In this document: piece after piece, positions 63,801 through 64,000 of the stretch
Layout: each line of letters opens with the position of its first letter
Position numbering within the stretch: position 1 is the stretch's first letter
DNA from: Nereocystis luetkeana
Lineage: Eukaryota > Sar > Phaeophyceae > Laminariales > Laminariaceae
Assembly (NCBI GenBank): GCA_031213475.1
Contig: JARUPZ010000009.1
Span: 1,116,001 to 1,180,000 of the forward strand
Direction of reading: 5' to 3'
DNA: 64,000 bases
The notes under the pieces: model-generated
The model's input: only the letters and a program-made list of their open reading frames with translations
Told to the model about the DNA's origin: nothing
Database searches by the model: none
Program-made: the position numbers and the translations under genes

Positions 63801-63937
63801 TTCGCGTGCAACCTCCTGCGTTTTGATGTCGTGGTAATCATTCAGTAACGTCGTGCCGGCGTGGAAACGTTCAACCTCTGCCTGCATCAGTATGATCATG
63901 TGATTCGAGATCATGCCCTTCTGCCGCTCCAGCCACC
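55444..63937 (-). CDS. SPEF2: SPEF2/CPC1-like flagellar central-pair protein, C-terminal part (nine exons)
   Basis: Exons in transcription order: 63786-63937 (start uncertain, gene continues beyond the window), 62424-62675, 61485-61598, 60470-60760, 59765-59896, 58641-58721, 57426-57559, 56020-56086, 55444-55578 with TGA stop. Exons 2-9 give 401 residues and all phases agree. Order of features: WLERQKGMISNHM with LMQAEVERF and LLNDYH, a Lys-rich low-complexity linker, helices (YSELQSCLDARVLEE), FSVDESFRLVPMPEISPP, an EF-hand-like end (ALPECW and LDPDDIGQVEVEKVV). This order resembles the C-terminal half of SPEF2/CPC1, a protein of the axonemal central-pair projection; the adenylate-kinase-like domain would lie outside. 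The exon chain is well supported by splice sites and phase; the family name is from memory and less sure. Confidence 0.6.
56020..56086 (-). CDS. SPEF2: SPEF2-like exon h
   Basis: Acceptor ATGATGGCAG, one base completing Arg, then 22 codons LSEEEGALPECWSCASKEHL then MQ, donor GTGAAG. LPE.W....(K/E).L is typical of this C-terminal region. Confidence 0.7.
57426..57559 (-). CDS. SPEF2: SPEF2-like exon g
   Basis: Acceptor CACCTTATTGTAG, 44 codons and two bases: KSEGVLSESQVLRLQDALNS, GRRGDELAVVAPEDVVDALL, donor GTACGG. Phase 0 in, phase 2 out. A LINE tail was inserted a few bases upstream of this acceptor (57571). Confidence 0.75.
57571..57841 (+). mobile_element. LINE 3' end with long (AAT)n tail, in intron f-g
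   Basis: GTGTAGACAAGCCGAAAGTT through TTTCCTTTTGTTTCCGAGG to TTCGGATGGCAAGG and about 40 AAT units. Flanked by AATAAGG on both sides (57564-57570 and 57842-57848), a target duplication. 5'-truncated copy of the family at 45642-50925. The long Tyr/Ile frames over it are products of the AAT run. Confidence 0.9.
58448..58538. mobile_element. piggyBac-type MITE, 91 bp
   Basis: TTAA on both sides (58444-58447, 58539-58542) and inverted ends CCCTTTTAGAAACCGCAC / CCCTTTTAGGACCCCAG that stay similar for about 40 bases (TGGGGACAAACC / TGGGGGCAAACT). TTAA target and CCC ends are the piggyBac signature. In intron e-f. Confidence 0.85.
58641..58721 (-). CDS. SPEF2: SPEF2-like exon f
   Basis: Acceptor CTTGTCTTGCAG, 27 codons GGSFSVDESFRLVPMPEISP then PFSAAPE, donor GTGAGATAC. 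Phase 0. The F.V...F.L.P.P...PP pattern is the part most like SPEF2. Confidence 0.75.
58880..58907. repeat. 28-base perfect palindrome
   Basis: Both halves read ATCTACTGTAGATA from their outer ends; no mismatch. In intron e-f. It contains TACTGTA/TACAGTA, a recurrent TA-flanked word. Confidence 0.95.
59765..59896 (-). CDS. SPEF2: SPEF2-like exon e
   Basis: Acceptor GTGCCAATCCAG, 44 codons VYSELQSCLDARVLEE, AMAKARDDIDCQ, EHEWQLQ, donor GTCAGG. Phase 0 both sides. Helical and acidic; the downstream plus-strand CCATCTCCGTC run (59600-59640) is intronic. Confidence 0.65.
60470..60760 (-). CDS. SPEF2: SPEF2-like exon d
   Basis: Acceptor TTTTTTGTCAG, 97 codons: TEEAKPPLAAALSMVLDYAD, an acidic part (PEETEEEFSTAAD), PRKPPPSPLL, then a helix AVWAQADLLATRCQLLLRTG and KKADM; donor GTGAGAATATG. 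Phase 0 both sides. Confidence 0.75.
61180..61495 (-). repeat. Exon c/donor border present three times in tandem
   Basis: On the minus strand, junction 61485 (CTCGCTCGAG then GTGTGCAGTGTGGGATGG), 61333 (CGTGCTGAAG then GTGTGCAGTGTGGGATGG) and 61192 (CTTGCTGAAC then ACGTGCAGTGTGGGATGG). The exon-side sequence (GGC(A/G)CCAA.GA.GCCTA) and about 90 intron bases are also shared. Periods 152 and 141. The third copy has lost the GT. Confidence 0.85.
61485..61598 (-). CDS. SPEF2: SPEF2-like exon c
   Basis: Acceptor TCGAACACAG, 38 codons LVSEAEESGAPVGQGKGKGD then RNKKAPKRPTGGKTDSLE, donor GTGTGC; phase 0 both sides. The end of this exon and its donor recur twice in the intron that follows (61333 and 61192). 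Confidence 0.6.
62424..62675 (-). CDS. SPEF2: SPEF2-like exon b, Lys-rich
   Basis: Acceptor CTATTCACAG, 84 codons: VPLLPPDTEGTAPKG, then KKDKDGKGGGKKEQEGK, then a Pro-rich part ending VIVAGGSSQ before GCAAGC. The donor is read as GC; a GT donor 83 codons-worth earlier is not required. An earlier end at TCCGTCAG/GTCCAC is possible. Confidence 0.55.
63105..63440 (-). repeat. Diverged tandem duplication, period about 300 bp
   Basis: GAAGACACGATGGACAAAGC ... CCCCCCTCCACACTCCTGCA (63105-63165) and GAAGATATAATAATTAACGA ... CCCCTCCACCCTACTTTACT (63405-63440) on the minus strand share about 70% of bases. Both lie in intron a-b. Confidence 0.5.
63786..63937 (-). CDS. SPEF2: SPEF2-like exon a (start uncertain)
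   Basis: Frame WLERQKGMISNHMIILMQAE, VERFHAGTTLLNDYH, AREDTVVL, then donor GTAAGCGG. A possible acceptor CCTCGTCACAG would place the start at 63937. The frame stays open to 63992, so the exon may be longer. Confidence 0.6.
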
Positions 63938-64000
63938 CTGTGACGAGGGCATTCGTCGAACACGACGCGGTTGGACGGAGAAAGTGCGACATGTACCGTT

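Overview
The window is nuclear DNA of a photosynthetic stramenopile (ochrophyte; a brown alga or a relative with a large, repeat-rich genome). Two things point there. A blue-light receptor of the aureochrome type (bZIP followed by LOV), a family known only from photosynthetic stramenopiles, can be read across the left third. The right end carries exons that resemble a flagellar central-pair protein, which fits an organism with swimming cells. Both genes are on the minus strand and are cut into short exons separated by introns of 0.2 to 6.7 kb, so few of their exons stand out as long open frames. I found them by reading conserved peptides, splice sites and codon phase by eye.

Layout. 1-1634: tandem repeats beyond the aureochrome stop. 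1635-22261 (minus): aureochrome, nine coding exons, 1224 coding bases and 407 residues, with every exon junction in phase. Its introns hold microsatellites, minisatellites, a SINE and coiled-coil frames of unknown origin. 22262-23474: upstream region and a dispersed repeat. 23475-30418 (minus): a broken Ty1/Copia LTR element carrying a SINE insertion. 30419-45641: gene-poor DNA with several small inverted-repeat elements, a Ty3/Gypsy integrase scrap, a mariner-type transposase N-terminus, LINE 3' ends and many copies of two short palindromes. 45642-50925 (plus): a decayed non-LTR retrotransposon with RING-like finger, reverse transcriptase, zinc knuckle and restriction-like endonuclease regions. 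50944-51464: a foldback of tRNA-like sequence. 51465-55443: no gene recognised. 55444 to the right edge (minus): the 3' half of a SPEF2/CPC1-like gene, nine exons.

The most interesting signals are two. First, introns of both genes repeatedly begin with tandem copies of the exon end plus its own splice donor (at 9958, 18920 and 61485), or with a short array close to the donor (5793, 6114, 11389). This suggests introns that grew by tandem duplication across the exon/intron border. Second, the words TACC(A/T)GGTA and TATTAATA are scattered through the whole window. Where two copies of one repeat can be compared, one copy has such a word exactly where the other has a plain TA or neighbouring bases, so they behave like scars or micro-insertions at TA targets. 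A local MITE family with TA target duplications and TTAC...GTAA ends would leave exactly TA-TT-AA-TA on excision.

Limits: exon limits rest on reading frame, GT/GC-AG borders and family knowledge, without transcripts or searches. Species, transcription starts and exons outside the window cannot be given.
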